Positions 62,071 to 64,000 of a DNA stretch of 64,000 bases are shown here, in pieces. A program made the position numbers and the translations under genes. The notes beneath the pieces were generated by a model. That model was not told the DNA's origin. It saw only the letters and a program-made list of their open reading frames with translations, and ran no database searches. This DNA comes from [Clostridium] saccharolyticum WM1 (lineage in GTDB: Bacteria > Bacillota > Clostridia > Lachnospirales > Lachnospiraceae). The stretch's first letter is position 1. Each line of letters starts with the position of its first letter. The stretch is from positions 1,116,001-1,180,000 of the forward strand of contig NC_014376.1 of assembly GCF_000144625.1 (NCBI RefSeq), written 5' to 3'.

Positions 62071-63003
62071 ATGCATGGAGTAGCCATAACAGATTTGATT
62101 AAGAAGATGAATTTCCGGAACATGACTCCGGAGATTGATGCGGAAAAAATTGTGCTCAGCCATCCGGATGTCAACCGTCCGGCTTTGCAGCTGGCAGGAT
62201 TTTTTGATCATTTTGACAACGAACGGGTGCAGATCATCGGTTATGTGGAGCAGGAATACATCAATCAGATGAATCATGAGAGAAAGCTTGAGATGTACGA
62301 CAAGCTTTTATCCAGCCAGATCCCATGCCTGGTATACAGCCGGAGCCAGGCTCCTGATGAAGATATGCTGGCGTTTTGCAATCATTACGGTGTCCCATGC
62401 CTTGTGTCAGATAAGACCACATCAGATCTCATGGCAGAGGTCATCCGCTGGCTTAAGGTGAAGCTGGCGCCATGCATCAGCATTCACGGGGTTTTGGTGG
62501 ATGTGTTCGGTGAAGGTGTGCTGATCATGGGAGAGAGCGGGATCGGGAAAAGCGAGGCGGCGCTGGAACTTATAAAAAGAGGTCACCGTCTTGTGACCGA
62601 TGACGTAGTGGAGATCCGCAAGGTTAGCGATGAGACGCTGATTGGAAGTGCCCCGGAGATTACCAGGCATTTTATTGAATTAAGAGGCATCGGCATCATT
62701 GATGTCAAGACTCTCTTCGGTGTGGAGAGCGTAAAGGACACCCAGTCCATTGATATGGTGATCAAGCTGGAGGACTGGGATAGGGATAAGGAATACGACA
62801 GAATGGGAATTGAAGACCAGTATACGGAATTTCTGGGAAACCGGGTGGTATGTCACTCCATTCCGGTACGTCCCGGGCGTAATCTGGCCATTATCGTTGA
62901 ATCTGCTGCCGTCAATTACAGACAAAAGAAGATGGGGTACAACGCGGCTCAGGAATTATACAACCGCGTCCAGGCAAACCTTTCAAGAAAACAGGATGAT
63001 TGA
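62071..63003 (+). CDS. hprK: HPr kinase/phosphorylase
   Basis: Phosphorylates and dephosphorylates Ser46 of HPr, the central switch of carbon catabolite control in Firmicutes. 310 aa. The Walker A GESGIGKS spans 154-161, HRLVTDDVVE holds the catalytic Asp pair near 177, and the signature ELRGIGIIDVKTLFGV (about 205-220) follows. AAGGAG is eight bases before ATG. Gene order hprK-murB-rapZ is typical of Clostridia. Confidence 0.95.
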   Translation: MHGVAITDLIKKMNFRNMTPEIDAEKIVLSHPDVNRPALQLAGFFDHFDNERVQIIGYVEQEYINQMNHERKLEMYDKLLSSQIPCLVYSRSQAPDEDMLAFCNHYGVPCLVSDKTTSDLMAEVIRWLKVKLAPCISIHGVLVDVFGEGVLIMGESGIGKSEAALELIKRGHRLVTDDVVEIRKVSDETLIGSAPEITRHFIELRGIGIIDVKTLFGVESVKDTQSIDMVIKLEDWDRDKEYDRMGIEDQYTEFLGNRVVCHSIPVRPGRNLAIIVESAAVNYRQKKMGYNAAQELYNRVQANLSRKQDD

Positions 63004-63011
63004 GGTGTCTG

Positions 63012-63923
63012 ATGACTGGATTTTATGAAAAACTTCTTGGTGCAGCCGATAAGGACCATATAAAAATTGGGGAAGAGATGCGAAAGCATACCTCGTTCCG
63101 GGTGGGCGGCCCTGCCGCCTGCTTTGTGATTCCGGCAGATGAGACAGAGCTAAGCGGGGTTATGGCACTCTGCCGTGAGGAAGAGGTACCTTTTTTCATA
63201 CTGGGCAATGGAAGCAATCTTCTGGTTGGGGATGAAGGCTTTGACGGAGTGGTCATTTCCATGGATAGCTTCTGCAGTTGTCAGGTGAATAAGGAAACAG
63301 GGATTGTAACGGCCGGAGCCGGAGCGTCCCTGAAACGGATTGCACAGGAAGCTTATAAGGCTTCATTGACCGGCTTTGAGTTTGCAGCCGGAATCCCGGG
63401 CACCCTTGGGGGGGCCGTGGTGATGAACGCCGGAGCCTATGGTTCGGAGATGAAGGAAGTTCTTAAGTCTGTCAGAGTTATGACAGCCGGTGGAGAAGTG
63501 CGGGATCTGCCCGCTGACCAGCTTTCCTTGGGATACCGGACCAGTTGCATTATACCGAAGCAGTATGTTGTGCTGGAAGCAAGGATCCGTTTAAGAGATG
63601 GGGATGAGGTTTCCATTAAAAACCGGATGGATGAACTGGCAGGCAGAAGAAGAGAAAAGCAGCCTTTGGAATATCCAAGTGCTGGAAGTACTTTTAAGAG
63701 GCCGGAGGGGTATTTTGCCGGCAAGCTCATAGAGGAGGCAGGCTTAAGAGGATTTTCTCTTGGAGGTGCCCAGGTATCGGAGAAGCACTGCGGATTTGTC
63801 ATAAACAAGGATCACGCCACTGCTGCTGATATCAGAGACCTGTGTGAAGAGGTGAAAAAAAGGGTATTTAAGAATTCCGGAGTGGCTCTTGAGATGGAGG
63901 TAAAGACGCTGGGGAAGTTTTAG
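63012..63923 (+). CDS. murB: UDP-N-acetylenolpyruvoylglucosamine reductase
   Basis: FAD enzyme of peptidoglycan precursor synthesis, reducing the enolpyruvyl group to lactyl to give UDP-MurNAc. Start at 63012 with GAGGTG four bases upstream. 303 aa. FAD-binding GNGSNLLV (about 65-72) and GFEFAAGIPGTLGGAVVMNAGA (about 122-143); catalytic Ser in YPSAGSTFKRP near 224 and the final Glu in VALEMEVKTLGKF. It is of the MurB type without the long insertion of the E. coli enzyme. Eight bp after hprK. Confidence 0.95.
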   Translation: MTGFYEKLLGAADKDHIKIGEEMRKHTSFRVGGPAACFVIPADETELSGVMALCREEEVPFFILGNGSNLLVGDEGFDGVVISMDSFCSCQVNKETGIVTAGAGASLKRIAQEAYKASLTGFEFAAGIPGTLGGAVVMNAGAYGSEMKEVLKSVRVMTAGGEVRDLPADQLSLGYRTSCIIPKQYVVLEARIRLRDGDEVSIKNRMDELAGRRREKQPLEYPSAGSTFKRPEGYFAGKLIEEAGLRGFSLGGAQVSEKHCGFVINKDHATAADIRDLCEEVKKRVFKNSGVALEMEVKTLGKF

Positions 63924-63942
63924 CGGTGCAAAGGAGAATAAT

Positions 63943-64000
63943 GTGAGGCTAGTCATTGTAACAGGCATGTCAGGTGCAGGAAAGACCCAGGCACTTAAGA
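63943..64000 (+). CDS. rapZ: RapZ-type nucleotide-binding protein (3' truncated by window end)
   Basis: The last 58 bases start a GTG frame (AAAGGAG seven bases upstream) reading VRLVIVTGMSGAGKTQALK, with the P-loop GMSGAGKT typical of RapZ/YvcJ, the nucleotide-binding protein that follows hprK-murB in Clostridia and precedes whiA. Only 19 residues are visible, so the assignment rests on the P-loop and gene order. Confidence 0.8.
   Translation, partial: MRLVIVTGMSGAGKTQALK

Noticed and set aside
1..64000. CRISPR arrays, tRNA or rRNA genes, transposases and phage genes
   Set aside because: Looked for on both strands; no spaced direct repeats, cloverleaf ends, transposase or phage proteins were recognised.

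Overview
This 64 kb window looks like a chromosome segment of an anaerobic, low-to-mid GC Firmicute of the Lachnospiraceae (Clostridium cluster XIVa; Lacrimispora-like). The basis is codon and protein style, strong AGGAGG ribosome sites, TTG/GTG starts, DarA-type c-di-AMP receptor, HprK, YtrA-type GntR regulator, C_GCAxxG redox protein, tocopherol-cyclase-like protein and the uvrC-hprK-murB-rapZ order. No rRNA, tRNA, CRISPR array, insertion sequence or prophage was seen.

Region 1 (1-29.5 kb) is a purine-degradation super-locus. It starts with a truncated AzgA-type nucleobase permease and xdhABC (xanthine dehydrogenase). After an insert of three unrelated genes (TspO-like, AraC regulator, glycogen phosphorylase), two long divergent operons face away from a control region at 16.17-16.50 kb. 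The leftward operon is a YheO/DauR-like regulator, ygeX, ygeY, ygeW, carbamate kinase and a uracil-xanthine-family permease. The rightward operon is ssnA, ygfK, hyuA, yqeC, a ModE-like DNA-binding protein, a MoeA-like protein, moaC, moaA, a MOSC protein, mogA, yqeB, mocA and a flavin-reductase-like protein. Together these encode purine uptake, oxidation or reduction of the ring, ring opening, cleavage to diaminopropionate and carbamoyl groups, ATP recovery through carbamate kinase, and the molybdenum (probably selenium-modified) cofactor needed by the hydroxylases. The gene set matches the E. coli ygeW-ygfK-ssnA-xdh region and the uric-acid cluster reported from gut anaerobes.

Region 2 (29.6-47.8 kb) is accessory: a GGDEF/HD-GYP protein, a tocopherol-cyclase-like protein, a C_GCAxxG redox protein with a TDT transporter, small proteins, AraC and MFS genes, a secreted repeat protein, a DNA-repair operon (EndoQ, endonuclease III, LURP-one protein), two ABC exporters, AzlCD and a NUDIX hydrolase. 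It also holds two decayed genes: a collagen-like surface protein and a GyrI-like regulator fragment.

Region 3 (47.8-64 kb) is mostly housekeeping: an apparent transcribed leader ending in a terminator upstream of a MutS2-like protein that lacks the Smr domain, a ferritin-like protein, NUDIX, DarA, pyrimidine salvage (cdd-pdp-deoC), a DUF1846 protein, a 65-bp palindrome with perfect 21-bp arms, map-tag, a DUF4015 lipoprotein, and DUF1653-uvrC-hprK-murB-rapZ (rapZ cut by the window end).

All functions are from reading the sequence and family knowledge; no searches were run.
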